Below, piece by piece: positions 1 to 7,674 of a DNA stretch of 49,988 nt; the first letter of the stretch is position 1; each line of letters begins with the position of its first letter. The translations under genes were made by a program, and so were the position numbers. The stretch is from Muribaculaceae bacterium Isolate-002 (NCI) (GTDB lineage: Bacteria > Bacteroidota > Bacteroidia > Bacteroidales > Muribaculaceae): assembly GCA_004102805.1 (NCBI GenBank), contig SCEG01000022.1, forward strand, positions 1 to 49,988. Reading direction: 5' to 3'. The notes beneath the pieces are model-generated. The model was not told the DNA's origin and did not search any database. It was given only the letters and a program-made list of their open reading frames with translations.

Positions 1-334
1 TGAAAAAAACAAGATTTTGATAACAGGATAACCTTTTAACATACAGACATAGAAAAATTACCCGCTCCGGACTGAAGCGGGTAAGGGAGGATGTGCTCTT
101 TATTTTAGTTTAAATGAAAGAGCCGTGCACTTTCCCCATCTTCCGGTCGAGTGTGGTTTAACCTTTTCAGCATTGCAGTTCTTACATATATATGTTTTGA
201 TAATTATTTAATTTATCGACGTAGAGTTAAGAAGGGTATTAAGTTCGGCTCTAATTAAATATTGTCTTTTCCCCATAGGGGGCTGTGTCAAAATAGGCGC
301 AGCCTCTTTTACTTGTGCCAATCTCCGATTTTTA
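1..334. other. Probable flanking DNA left of the conjugative element
   Basis: I see no coding region here. The stretch is AT-rich and holds two hairpins. One at 59-83 (8-bp stem TACCCGCT/AGCGGGTA) is followed on the minus strand by five T and could end a leftward transcript. The other lies at 281-310. The putative att core begins at 335, so I infer this is the chromosome or host replicon outside the element. The comparison that would settle it is with an empty insertion site. Confidence 0.45.
281..310 (+). terminator. Hairpin and T-tract, possible intrinsic terminator
   Basis: The 7-bp stem GGCTGTG/CGCAGCC (one G-U pair as RNA) is followed by CTCTTTT. It would end a transcript entering from the left, just before the putative att core, and could insulate the element from flanking transcription. 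Confidence 0.4.
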
Positions 335-344
335 GTAATTTTGC
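335..344. other. Putative left att core (GTAATTTTGC)
   Basis: GTAATTTTGC fits the GTANNTTTGC core used by CTnDOT-family integrases and lies about 330 bp upstream of the int start, where the attachment site is expected. The same string also resembles a Bacteroides promoter -7 box, a known property of CTnDOT target sites, so sequence alone cannot separate the two roles. The right end of the element is outside the window, so no matching direct repeat can be checked. Confidence 0.5.
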
Positions 345-677
345 AGAACAAAGTTACTACAAAAAAGTGAAATGCGGAAAGATATAGTGATAGAATTGAG
401 TTACAAGGGGTTTAGTTGAAGTGGCGAAAATTCGTGAAGCCATTACAATCCCTGCCGAAGCCAAATCCTGACGCCGCTACGTTACTTGTTCGTAACCATG
501 CCCGAAAATGCGACAAACGGGTACGAATAGCGAAACAAGACGCTAAGGAATAGCGAGTTACCGCCAACTCACGTGAAAAATTAGGTTACGGAAAAAGATT
601 GCGCCGTTCCTCCCCGTTTTGCGTACCGACACCGGACTCTTCACCAACTAATTTTGAAACCAAAAAAATTAAGGACG
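345..677. other. Non-coding region between att core and int (probable arm-site region)
   Basis: I see no convincing coding region. Several GTTAC/GTAAC words occur (near 370 in reverse, 480-497, 560 and 583), including TTACTTGTTCGTAA as an imperfect inverted repeat. In CTnDOT this side of the core carries integrase arm-type sites, so these repeats are candidates. I cannot assign individual sites from sequence alone. The int promoter must also lie here; I see no clear TAnnTTTG box close to the start codon. Confidence 0.35.
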
Positions 678-1913
678 ATGAAGAGTACATTTTCAGTCAT
701 CTACTACCTCAAGCGTCAGGTAGTGAAAAAGGACGGGACAGTTCCCGTCATGGGACGCATCACAGTGGACGGCAGCCAGACGCAGTTCAGTTGCAAGCTG
801 ACCGTCGATCCGAAACTGTGGGACACCAAAGGGAGACGTGTCACGGGCAGAAGCGCGGCGGCACTCGAAACGAACCGTATGCTTGACAAAATGCGGGTCC
901 GCATCAACAGGCACTATCAGGAAATCATGGAGCGTGACAACTTCGTCACGGCGGAGAAGGTGAAGAACGCCTTTCTCGGACTGGAACACCGCTACCACAC
1001 GCTGATGCAGGTGTACCGTCGTCACAATGAGGACTATGAGAAACAGGTGGAAGCAGGCATGAAAGCCAAAGGCACGCTGTTGAAGTACCGCACCGTTTAC
1101 AAGCACCTGCAAGAGTTCCTCGACATCCGCTACCATGTGAAGGACATCGCCCTGAAAGAGCTTACCCCGGCTTTCATCTCCGACTTTGAGATGTTCCTGC
1201 GCACGGACAAGCACTGCTGCACCAATACCGTGTGGCTGTACGTCTGCCCGCTACGGACGATGGTATTCATCGCAATCAACAACGAGTGGCTGACACGCGA
1301 CCCGTTCCGCGAGTATGAAATCAAGAAGGAGGAAACGACACGCAGTTTCTTGACCAAAGAGGAAATACACCTGCTGATGGACGGGAAACTGAAAAACGCC
1401 AAACAGGAACTGTACCGTGACCTCTACCTGTTCTGCGCCTTCACGGGGCTGTCGTTCGCGGATATGCGCAACCTTACGGAAGAGAATATCCGCACCTACT
1501 TCGACGAACACGAGTGGATAAACATCAACCGCCAGAAAACGGGCGTGGTGTCCAACATCCGCCTGCTTGACATCGCCAACCGCATAATCGGCAAATACCG
1601 GGGTCTGTGCGAGAACGGCAGGATATTCCCCGTCCCGCATTATAACACGTGCCTTGCAGGTATCCGTGCCGTCGCCAAGCGTTGCGGCATCACCAAGCAT
1701 ATCACGTGGCATCAGAGCCGCCACACGGCAGCCACGACGGTATTCCTCTCCAACGGCGTACCCATCGAAACGGTCAGTTCCATGCTCGGACACAAGAGCA
1801 TAAAAACGACGCAGATTTACGCGAAGATAACGAAAGAGAAACTCAATCAGGATATGGAAAACCTTGCCGCAAGGTTGAACAGCGTCGAGGAATTTGCAGG
1901 TTGCACCATCTAA
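678..1913 (+). CDS. int: IntDOT-type tyrosine recombinase (integrase)
   Basis: This enzyme catalyses integration and excision of the conjugative element at att sites. Starting at ATG 678 (after AAGGA) gives 411 residues, the length of IntDOT; a TTG start at 654 would add eight residues. The arm-binding and core-binding domains occupy about residues 1-210. The catalytic domain shows the WHQSRH box (H345, R348), LGHKSIKTT (H371) and nucleophile Y381. The first conserved arginine is replaced by Ser259 in TGLSFADMR, the signature substitution of the CTnDOT integrase. The gene is the first inside the element, about 330 bp from the putative core, with a RhuM-like gene 13 bp downstream. Identification is very secure. 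Confidence 0.95.
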   Translation: MKSTFSVIYYLKRQVVKKDGTVPVMGRITVDGSQTQFSCKLTVDPKLWDTKGRRVTGRSAAALETNRMLDKMRVRINRHYQEIMERDNFVTAEKVKNAFLGLEHRYHTLMQVYRRHNEDYEKQVEAGMKAKGTLLKYRTVYKHLQEFLDIRYHVKDIALKELTPAFISDFEMFLRTDKHCCTNTVWLYVCPLRTMVFIAINNEWLTRDPFREYEIKKEETTRSFLTKEEIHLLMDGKLKNAKQELYRDLYLFCAFTGLSFADMRNLTEENIRTYFDEHEWININRQKTGVVSNIRLLDIANRIIGKYRGLCENGRIFPVPHYNTCLAGIRAVAKRCGITKHITWHQSRHTAATTVFLSNGVPIETVSSMLGHKSIKTTQIYAKITKEKLNQDMENLAARLNSVEEFAGCTI

Positions 1914-1926
1914 AAAAAGAAAAGCC

Positions 1927-2289
1927 ATGAAACGTGACATAATCATCATAGAGGACAAGGCGGTCAGCGTAACCGGTAACGACGTATGGATGACCTCCAC
2001 CGAAATCGCCGGACTGTTCCATACGACCGTCCCGGCAGTGAACGCCGCCATCAAAGCTGTCCGCAAGTCGGACGTGCTGAACGACTACGAAGTGTGCCGC
2101 TATATGCAACTTGAAAACGGGCTGTACGCGGACGTGTACGCGCTTGAAATCATCATTCCGATTGCTTTCCGGCTGAACACCTACAACACCCACCTGTTCC
2201 GCACGTGGCTGGTGAGAAAGGCACTCTCACAAGAGAAACGGCAGGCATACGTGATGTTCATACAGAACGGAAAAGCCGGGTATTGCTGA
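1927..2289 (+). CDS. RhuM-like N-terminal domain protein
   Basis: The 120-residue protein begins at ATG 1927, 13 bp after the int stop, and is probably co-transcribed with int. The segment VWMTSTEIAGLFHTTVPAVN followed by a VCRYMQ segment, YALEIIIPIAFRLN and FRTWLVRKAL follows the pattern of the RhuM/virulence-protein N-terminal domain, which includes a HTH-like region. The usual C-terminal Fic/Doc-type or other domain is absent, so this is the minimal domain only. Its position next to int suggests a DNA-binding accessory role, but that is inference; no function is established from the sequence. A start at 1894 would overlap the end of int and looks less likely. Confidence 0.75.
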   Translation: MKRDIIIIEDKAVSVTGNDVWMTSTEIAGLFHTTVPAVNAAIKAVRKSDVLNDYEVCRYMQLENGLYADVYALEIIIPIAFRLNTYNTHLFRTWLVRKALSQEKRQAYVMFIQNGKAGYC

Positions 2290-2311
2290 TTGCGCATACC
2301 ACATAAGACAA

Positions 2312-2352
2312 GAAACGGGCAGCACCACAAAGGTGTCGCCCGTTTCCTTTTT
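2312..2352 (+). terminator. Intrinsic terminator after the int/RhuM-like operon
   Basis: A 9-bp stem GAAACGGGC/GCCCGTTTC, with further CACC/GGTG pairing inside, is followed by CTTTTTC. It lies between two convergent genes (stops at 2289 and 2365) and terminates the rightward int transcript. Confidence 0.8.
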
Positions 2353-2364
2353 CATGCAACCGCC

Positions 2365-2670
2365 TTACTCCAGCGGCTTGCGGTAGTTCGCTTCCAGTAC
2401 CTCGCGCAACCCCGTTTCCGGGTAAAGCACCTTCCCTCCCAAAAGGATGAATGGCAACACGCGGTTGTTGCGGTATTCCTGCAAGGTGCGCCGGCTCACA
2501 CGGAGCAGTTCCGCCACCTCGCCGTCCGTCAGGTAACGCTCCCCGTCCAGCGGAGGACGGTAACTTTCCAGAAATGTGGAAAGCCATTTCGAGCCTTTGC
2601 GCATATCCCGCATTACAGAGGCTATCGGCTCGTCTTCCATCGTAAAAACGTCGTTGTTCTCGTTCATCAT
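2365..2670 (-). CDS. Helix-turn-helix excisionase-family protein (orf2-type)
   Basis: This 101-residue protein starts at the first ATG of an ATGATG pair at 2670. Residues about 46-100 form a MerR/excisionase-type winged HTH: YLTDGEVAELLRVSRRTLQEYRNNRVLPFILLGGKVLYPE, where the final strand is the 'wing' typical of HTH_17 proteins. It is transcribed leftward, about 30 bp after its paralogue at 2702-3001, and divergently from the xis2c/xis2d pair, which have the same fold. In CTnDOT the equivalent small genes are not needed for excision as far as I recall. It likely binds DNA in the att or excision-promoter region; the specific role is unknown. Confidence 0.8.
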   Translation of the reverse strand: MMNENNDVFTMEDEPIASVMRDMRKGSKWLSTFLESYRPPLDGERYLTDGEVAELLRVSRRTLQEYRNNRVLPFILLGGKVLYPETGLREVLEANYRKPLE

Positions 2671-2701
2671 AACTTCGGATTCAGTGGGTGAATAAATCAA
2701 A

Positions 2702-3001
2702 TCATCTGCCGTGCGGATAGAGCGTGCCGACAAGCGGTATCAGCCGCTTCACCTCCTCCGGCTTGTAATAAAACCTGCGGTTTATCTGCGAGTAGCCGAT
2801 AAGCCGCCTGTCGCGCAGCGTCTGCAACGTGCGCGGGCTTATTCTCAACTGCCCGCAGACCTCCTCGCCCGTGAGCCATCTTTCCATGCGCCCCGTGTCG
2901 CTTTTGCGCCTCAGGGCGGCGACCTTCTCCGAGAGTGCGCCGAATGCCGCCACCATCATCTCGAAAGTCTTTTTCTCGATAGATACTATTTCCATATTCA
3001 T
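2702..3001 (-). CDS. Helix-turn-helix excisionase-family protein (orf2-type)
   Basis: The protein has 99 residues from ATG 3001; a second in-frame ATG lies two codons in. The N-terminal half (KKTFEMMVAAFGALSEKVAAL) looks like a short coiled-coil helix. The C-terminal half WLTGEEVCGQLRISPRTLQTLRDRRLIGYSQINRRFYYKPEEV is a winged HTH of the excisionase type. It is first in a leftward two-gene unit with 2365-2670. Longer upstream readings have no start supported by composition. A TACCTTTG box at 3021-3028 fits its promoter. It faces away from the RteC-dependent promoter region at 3121-3175, so the roughly 200 bp between the two divergent units is a shared control region. Confidence 0.8.
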   Translation of the reverse strand: MNMEIVSIEKKTFEMMVAAFGALSEKVAALRRKSDTGRMERWLTGEEVCGQLRISPRTLQTLRDRRLIGYSQINRRFYYKPEEVKRLIPLVGTLYPHGR

Positions 3002-3020
3002 GCAATTATCGGTTTGCCCG

Positions 3021-3028
3021 CAAAGGTA
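3021..3028 (-). promoter_or_regulatory. Bacteroides -7 box for the leftward HTH genes
   Basis: Read on the minus strand the sequence is TACCTTTG, a match to the TAnnTTTG consensus, about 20 bp upstream of the start codon at 3001. No good TTTG -33 box is seen at the usual 19-bp spacing. Confidence 0.5.
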
Positions 3029-3120
3029 ACGATGCACTCCCAGACACGTACCGTTTTCCGCTGAAAGGCTGCCTGTTGCGCCGTTTGACCGGATTACGGA
3101 GCCATCTTCCGTAAAATTCT

Positions 3121-3135
3121 TACGTGAGTCACGTA
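3121..3135. promoter_or_regulatory. 15-bp palindrome, candidate RteC operator
   Basis: TACGTGAGTCACGTA is a perfect palindrome around one central base. It lies 32 bp upstream of the -7-like box of the xis operon. In CTnDOT, RteC is known to activate this excision-operon promoter by binding an inverted repeat upstream of it, so this is the best candidate site. Binding is inferred. Confidence 0.6.
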
Positions 3136-3167
3136 GTGAGTTGTTAAAGCCCCTTTTGTTTATTGCC

Positions 3168-3175
3168 GAATTTTG
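3168..3175 (+). promoter_or_regulatory. Candidate excision-operon promoter -7 box
   Basis: GAATTTTG is a near match to TAnnTTTG, 28 bp before the xis2c start. There is no TTTG at the usual -33 distance, which suits a promoter that needs an activator bound at the palindrome 3121-3135. Confidence 0.5.
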
Positions 3176-3203
3176 TCGCAGAAACAAAAAGAAAGGACTG
3201 AAT

Positions 3204-3560
3204 ATGAAAGTGATAACGATGGAAAGTTCCGCCTTCCGGTCATTGACGGAACAGATAGCGGAGATTGCGGCACACGTCCGTGCCGCCTCCGGCGACAAGA
3301 AAGCGGCATCGCCCGACAGGTTGCTCACCACACGCGAGGCGGCGCACCTGCTTAACGTGAGTACACGCACCCTCCAGCGTATGCGCAGCGAGCAACGCAT
3401 CGGCTATGTCGTGCTTCGCGGCAAATGCCGCTACCGGCAGTCTGAAATCGGCCGCCTGCTTGAAGCGTGTGCCGTCAACGAGGACGCGGCGACACCGCAG
3501 GAATTGAAACGTAACCACACGCTGCGCACGGGCGGCAAACCAAAAGGAAGGAGGACATAA
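3204..3560 (+). CDS. xis2c: Excision protein Xis2c-like (winged HTH)
   Basis: This 118-residue protein starts at ATG 3204 after AAAGGA; an upstream start at 3141 would run through the promoter. The centre, LLTTREAAHLLNVSTRTLQRMRSEQRIGYVVLRGKCRYRQSE (about residues 49-92), is a classic excisionase winged HTH. It is the first gene of the xis2c-xis2d-orf3-exc operon, with xis2d 3 bp downstream. In CTnDOT the Xis2c and Xis2d proteins bind attachment-site DNA and promote excision together with IntDOT. Assignment rests on fold, gene order and size. Expression is probably RteC-dependent through the upstream palindrome. Confidence 0.85.
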   Translation: MKVITMESSAFRSLTEQIAEIAAHVRAASGDKKAASPDRLLTTREAAHLLNVSTRTLQRMRSEQRIGYVVLRGKCRYRQSEIGRLLEACAVNEDAATPQELKRNHTLRTGGKPKGRRT

Positions 3561-3563
3561 GTC

Positions 3564-3914
3564 ATGGAACTGCTCACACGAAACAACTTCGAGGGGTGGA
3601 TGCAGAAGCTGATGGAACGGCTCGACCGTCAGGACGAACTGCTGCTGGCTATGAAAGCTGAGGGGAAACAGCCCGCTGTCACGGAAAGCATCCGCCTTTT
3701 CGACAATCAGGATTTGTGCATGCTGCTCCAGATAAGCAAGCGCACCCTGCAACGCTACCGCAGCGTCGGCGCATTGCCCTACAAGACGCTGGGCAAGAAG
3801 ACCTATTACAGCGAGGAGGATGTGCTGACATTCCTTTCCAACCATATCAAGGACTTCAAAAAAGAAGATATAGCCTTCTACAAGGCGCGTATCCATAATT
3901 TCTTTCATAAATAA
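3564..3914 (+). CDS. xis2d: Excision protein Xis2d-like (winged HTH)
   Basis: The protein has 116 residues and starts 3 bp after xis2c. An N-terminal helix (NNFEGWMQKLMERLDRQDELLLAM) precedes a winged HTH, DLCMLLQISKRTLQRYRSVGALPYKTLGKKTYYSEEDVLTFL, at about residues 49-90. It is a paralogue of its neighbour and of the two divergent HTH genes. In CTnDOT, Xis2d is an architectural DNA-binding protein required for excision and also involved in activating tra and mob promoters. The C-terminal helix is rich in Lys and His. I am confident of the family and, by gene order, of the name. Confidence 0.85.
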   Translation: MELLTRNNFEGWMQKLMERLDRQDELLLAMKAEGKQPAVTESIRLFDNQDLCMLLQISKRTLQRYRSVGALPYKTLGKKTYYSEEDVLTFLSNHIKDFKKEDIAFYKARIHNFFHK

Positions 3915-3934
3915 CCAATTAAAAACTTTTTCAG

Positions 3935-5506
3935 ATGGCAAAGAAAAAAGACGAAAAAGACGTGCTGGTGGTCCGTGACGAGAAGACGGGCGAGATCAGC
4001 GTGGTAGCCGGGCTGAACGCGGACGGCACACCCAAGCGCACCCCAGCGAAAGCGGAGAACGCGCAGAGTTTCCTGCAATTCGACCGACACGGCGACGTGC
4101 TGGACAACTTCTTCAAGAACTTCTTCCGGCAGTGCAAGGACCCCAGCCGCTTCGGTTTCTACCGCATCGCGGCGGATCAAGTGGATTCCACGCTGAGTGT
4201 AATCAAAGATTTGCTTCAGCATCCGTACCAGAACAAACACATTCTTGCACCGCACAAGATTGACACCTTTCCTTATCAACAGAAGGTGCAGGAAGAAATG
4301 GCGGCACAACAGACAGCGAAACAAGAACCTCAAAAACAGGAAAACATGGAACAACAGAAAGAACAGCAACAGGACAATTCCGAACAGGTGCAGGGCAAAC
4401 GGGGCTACCAGCCCATCGACGAAAGCAAAATCAACTGGCAGGAACTGGAGGACGGATGGGGCGTAAAGCGTGACGACCTTGAAAAGTCAGGCGACCTTAC
4501 GAAGATGCTCCACTACGGCAAGTCCGACTTGGTGAAGGTCAAGCCCACCTTCGGCGGCGAATCATTCGAGCTGGATGCCCGCCTCTCCTTCAAGAAGGAC
4601 GGCGAGGGAAATGTCAGCCTCGTGCCGCACTTCATCCGCAAGGAGCAGAAGCTGGACGAGTACAAGGAACACAAATTCTCCGACAATGACCGGAAGAACC
4701 TTCGCGAAACGGGCAATCTCGGCAGGGTCGTGGACATTGTGGACAGGGAAACGGGCGAAATCATCCCCTCCTACATCAGTATCGACCGCAAGACGAATGA
4801 AATCACGGACATCCCGGCAAACAAGGTGCGCATCCCGGAGCGCATCGGCAAGACGGAAATCACCAAGCAGGAACAGGACATGCTCCGCGCCGGACTGCCC
4901 GTGCGCGACAAGCTCATCGAGCGCAACGACGGCAGGAAGTTCGTCACCACCCTGCAAGTGAACGTGGAGCAGCGCGGCGTGGAGTTCGTGCCGGGAACCG
5001 GCAGGTCGCCCCGTACCGCACAAACACAGGAAACCAAAGGCGACACGTCGAAAAGTCAGGCGCAAGGCGAGGAAAATGCCGACCGGACCAAGAAGGAGCA
5101 ACGCCGCAACACGTGGACGAACGAGGACGGCAGCATCCGCCCCATCAGCAAATGGAGCGGCGTGAACTTCACCGACCAGCAGAAAGCCGACTATGTGGCG
5201 GGCAAGACCGTGAAACTGGAGAATGTGACCGACAAGCAGGGCTTCCATGCCACGATGTATATCAAGTTCAACCCGGAGAAGGGTCGCCCGTACCGCTACG
5301 AAACGAACCCCGACAACGCCCAGCAGGTCGCCCCGTCCAACGAGAGCCGCACGCAGGTGGCGGTGAACAACGAGGGTAAGACCAACGAGGCGACAAAGAA
5401 TCTGAAAGAACCTTTGCAGAAAGGTCAGACCGCCCCGAAGGATGACCGCCAGCAACAGCAGCAGGAGAAGCCGCAAAAGAAAACTGGCAAGGGCATGAAA
5501 ATGTAA
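3935..5506 (+). CDS. Orf3-like DUF4099/DUF3945 protein
   Basis: This 523-residue hydrophilic protein sits between xis2d and exc, the place of orf3 in CTnDOT, where it is part of the excision operon but not essential for excision. Residues 1-110 form an acidic/basic N-terminal region, followed by a Gln-rich linker (about 115-150). Residues about 155-300 resemble the DUF4099 region (INWQELEDGWGVKRDDLEKSG). Two later segments resemble DUF3945 repeats (ITKQEQDMLRAGLPVRDKLI and WSGVNFTDQQKADYVAGKTV), and the tail is again Gln/Lys-rich. No enzyme motif is visible. The repeated 'do not exceed / bind' type domain also occurs with topoisomerases in other Bacteroides elements, so a role with exc is plausible but unproven. 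Confidence 0.75.
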   Translation: MAKKKDEKDVLVVRDEKTGEISVVAGLNADGTPKRTPAKAENAQSFLQFDRHGDVLDNFFKNFFRQCKDPSRFGFYRIAADQVDSTLSVIKDLLQHPYQNKHILAPHKIDTFPYQQKVQEEMAAQQTAKQEPQKQENMEQQKEQQQDNSEQVQGKRGYQPIDESKINWQELEDGWGVKRDDLEKSGDLTKMLHYGKSDLVKVKPTFGGESFELDARLSFKKDGEGNVSLVPHFIRKEQKLDEYKEHKFSDNDRKNLRETGNLGRVVDIVDRETGEIIPSYISIDRKTNEITDIPANKVRIPERIGKTEITKQEQDMLRAGLPVRDKLIERNDGRKFVTTLQVNVEQRGVEFVPGTGRSPRTAQTQETKGDTSKSQAQGEENADRTKKEQRRNTWTNEDGSIRPISKWSGVNFTDQQKADYVAGKTVKLENVTDKQGFHATMYIKFNPEKGRPYRYETNPDNAQQVAPSNESRTQVAVNNEGKTNEATKNLKEPLQKGQTAPKDDRQQQQQEKPQKKTGKGMKM

Positions 5507-5534
5507 TCCCGTGTCCGCCACTGAATCCAAAATA

Positions 5535-5546
5535 AAATCCAAAGTA
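5535..5546 (+). promoter_or_regulatory. Leader motif AAATCCAAAGTA before exc
   Basis: This 12-nt block, 21 nt before the exc start, is an exact reverse complement of part of the RteR-like sRNA (7717-7728). It is one of six copies of the motif in the conjugative element. Confidence 0.45.
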
Positions 5547-5566
5547 TCAACAAAAAAGAAGAAGAC

Positions 5567-7657
5567 ATGAAGACAATCATTGCAGAAAAGCCCTCCGTGG
5601 CACGTGAAATCGCCCGCATCGTGGGCGCGACAAAGAGAGAGGAAGGATATTTCGAGGGAGGCGGTTATGCCGTGACATGGGCATTCGGACACCTCGTCCA
5701 GCTTGCCATGCCCGACGGCTACGGCGTGCGCGGATTTGTCCGTGACAACCTCCCGATTATCCCCGACACATTCACGCTCGTCCCCCGTCAGGTCAGGACG
5801 GAGAAGGGCTACAAGCCCGACAGCGGCGTGGTGTCGCAGATAAAAATCATCACCCGTCTTTTCAATGGTAGCGACCAAATCATCGTGGCGACCGATGCCG
5901 GGCGCGAGGGTGAACTTATCTTCCGATACCTCTACCACTACACGGGATGCACCACTCCTTTCGTGCGTCTGTGGATCAGCTCGCTCACCGACAAGGCTAT
6001 CCGTGAGGGACTGCGCAACCTCGAAGACGGCAGCAGGTACGACAACCTCTATCTCGCTGCCAAAGCGCGGAGCGAATCCGACTGGCTCGTGGGCATCAAC
6101 GGCACTCAGGCGTTATCCATCGCCGCCGGACACGGTACGTATTCCGTGGGACGGGTGCAGACACCCACGCTGGCGATGGTGTGTGAACGCTATTGGGAGA
6201 ACCGCCGTTTTACGTCCGAAGCATTCTGGCAGCTCCATATCGCAACAGACGGTTGCGACGGCGAGGTCGTGAAACTCTCATCCTCCGAGAAATGGAAGTC
6301 GAAAGAACCGGCAACGGAGCTATATAATAAGGTAAAGGCGGCAGGCAGCGCAACGGTAACGAAAGCAGAGCGTAAGGAGAAGACGGAGGAAACTCCGCTT
6401 CTGTACGACCTGACCACGCTCCAAAAGGAAGCCAACGCCAAGCACGGCTTCACGGCGGAACAGACGCTTGAAACCGCGCAGAAACTCTACGAGAAGAAGC
6501 TGATAACCTATCCGAGAACGGGTAGCCGCTACATCCCCGAAGACGTATTTGCCGAAATCCCCAAGCTGCTCGCCTTCATCGGCACACAGCCCGAATGGAA
6601 AGACAAGGTGCGGGCAAAAGCCACCCCGACACGCCGCAGCGTGGACGACGGTAAGGTGACGGATCACCATGCCCTGCTTGTCACGGGCGAGAAACCGCTC
6701 TTCCTCTCCAAAGAGGATAGCACAATCTATCACATGATTGCCGGACGCATGGTCGAGGCATTCTCTGAAAAATGCGTCAAGGATGTGACCGCTGTCACGG
6801 CGGAATGTGCCGAGGTGGAATTCACCGTGAAAGGCAGCGTCATCAGGCAAGCCGGATGGCGTGCCGTCTATGGCGAGGAAAACAAGGATGAAACCACCAT
6901 CCCCGGCTGGAAGGAAGGCGACACGCTGCCACTGAAAGGCTCGTCCATTACCGAAGGAAAGACCAAGCCCAAGCCGCTGCATACCGAAGCCACCCTGCTC
7001 TCGGCAATGGAAACGGCGGGCAAGGAAATCGAGGACGACGCGCTGCGGCAGGCGATGAAGGACTGTGGCATCGGTACTCCCGCCACACGCGCCTCCATCA
7101 TCGAAACGCTTTTCAAGCGCGGTTACATGGAACGCTGCAAGAAGTCGCTTGTTCCCACCGAAAAAGGACTTGCCCTCAATTCCGTCGTCAAGACGATGCG
7201 CATCGCCGATGTTGCCATGACGGGCGAATGGGAAAAGGAGCTGGCGCGTATCGAGCGCGGGGAACTGTCCGACGACACCTTCCGCAAGGAGATAGAGGCG
7301 TACACACGTGAGATAACCTCCGAACTGATCTCGTGCGACAAGCTCTTCGGCAGCCGTGACTCCGGCTGCGCGTGTCCCAAGTGTGGCACGGGCAGGATGC
7401 GGTTCTACGGCAAGGTGGTACGCTGCGACAACACGGAGTGCGGACTGCCCGTGTTCCGGCTGAAAGCGGGACGCACCCTGTCCGACGATGAAATCAAAGA
7501 CCTGCTCACCGAAGGGCATACCAAGCTGCTCAAAGGGTTCAAGAGCAAACAGGGCAAGAGTTTCGATGCTGTTGTCGCCTTTGACGGGGAATATAACACG
7601 ACTTTTGTGTTCCCGGAGGCTAAAAAGGACAAGAAATTTTCAGGACGGAAGAAATAG
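5567..7657 (+). CDS. exc: Exc, type IA topoisomerase III-like excision protein
   Basis: The 696-residue protein is a type IA DNA topoisomerase of the TopB class. The TOPRIM domain starts at EKPSVAREIARIVGA and includes DAGREGELIFRY (about residues 107-118). The active-site tyrosine is Y315 in TYPRTGSRYIP. The C-terminus carries a four-Cys zinc ribbon (CPKCGTG, then CDNTECG). It is the last gene of the xis operon. In CTnDOT, Exc is required for excision in vivo although its topoisomerase activity was reported to be dispensable. The gene ends only 3 bp before the -7 box of the RteR-like sRNA. General annotation as topB would also be correct. Confidence 0.92.
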   Translation: MKTIIAEKPSVAREIARIVGATKREEGYFEGGGYAVTWAFGHLVQLAMPDGYGVRGFVRDNLPIIPDTFTLVPRQVRTEKGYKPDSGVVSQIKIITRLFNGSDQIIVATDAGREGELIFRYLYHYTGCTTPFVRLWISSLTDKAIREGLRNLEDGSRYDNLYLAAKARSESDWLVGINGTQALSIAAGHGTYSVGRVQTPTLAMVCERYWENRRFTSEAFWQLHIATDGCDGEVVKLSSSEKWKSKEPATELYNKVKAAGSATVTKAERKEKTEETPLLYDLTTLQKEANAKHGFTAEQTLETAQKLYEKKLITYPRTGSRYIPEDVFAEIPKLLAFIGTQPEWKDKVRAKATPTRRSVDDGKVTDHHALLVTGEKPLFLSKEDSTIYHMIAGRMVEAFSEKCVKDVTAVTAECAEVEFTVKGSVIRQAGWRAVYGEENKDETTIPGWKEGDTLPLKGSSITEGKTKPKPLHTEATLLSAMETAGKEIEDDALRQAMKDCGIGTPATRASIIETLFKRGYMERCKKSLVPTEKGLALNSVVKTMRIADVAMTGEWEKELARIERGELSDDTFRKEIEAYTREITSELISCDKLFGSRDSGCACPKCGTGRMRFYGKVVRCDNTECGLPVFRLKAGRTLSDDEIKDLLTEGHTKLLKGFKSKQGKSFDAVVAFDGEYNTTFVFPEAKKDKKFSGRKK

Positions 7658-7660
7658 TAT

Positions 7661-7668
7661 TAACTTTG
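7661..7668 (+). promoter_or_regulatory. Promoter -7 box of the RteR-like sRNA
   Basis: TAACTTTG matches the Bacteroides TAnnTTTG box exactly and begins 4 bp after the exc stop. It predicts a transcript starting near 7675. The -33 region is weak (TTTTC in place of TTTG). Confidence 0.65.
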
Positions 7669-7674
7669 CCACTT

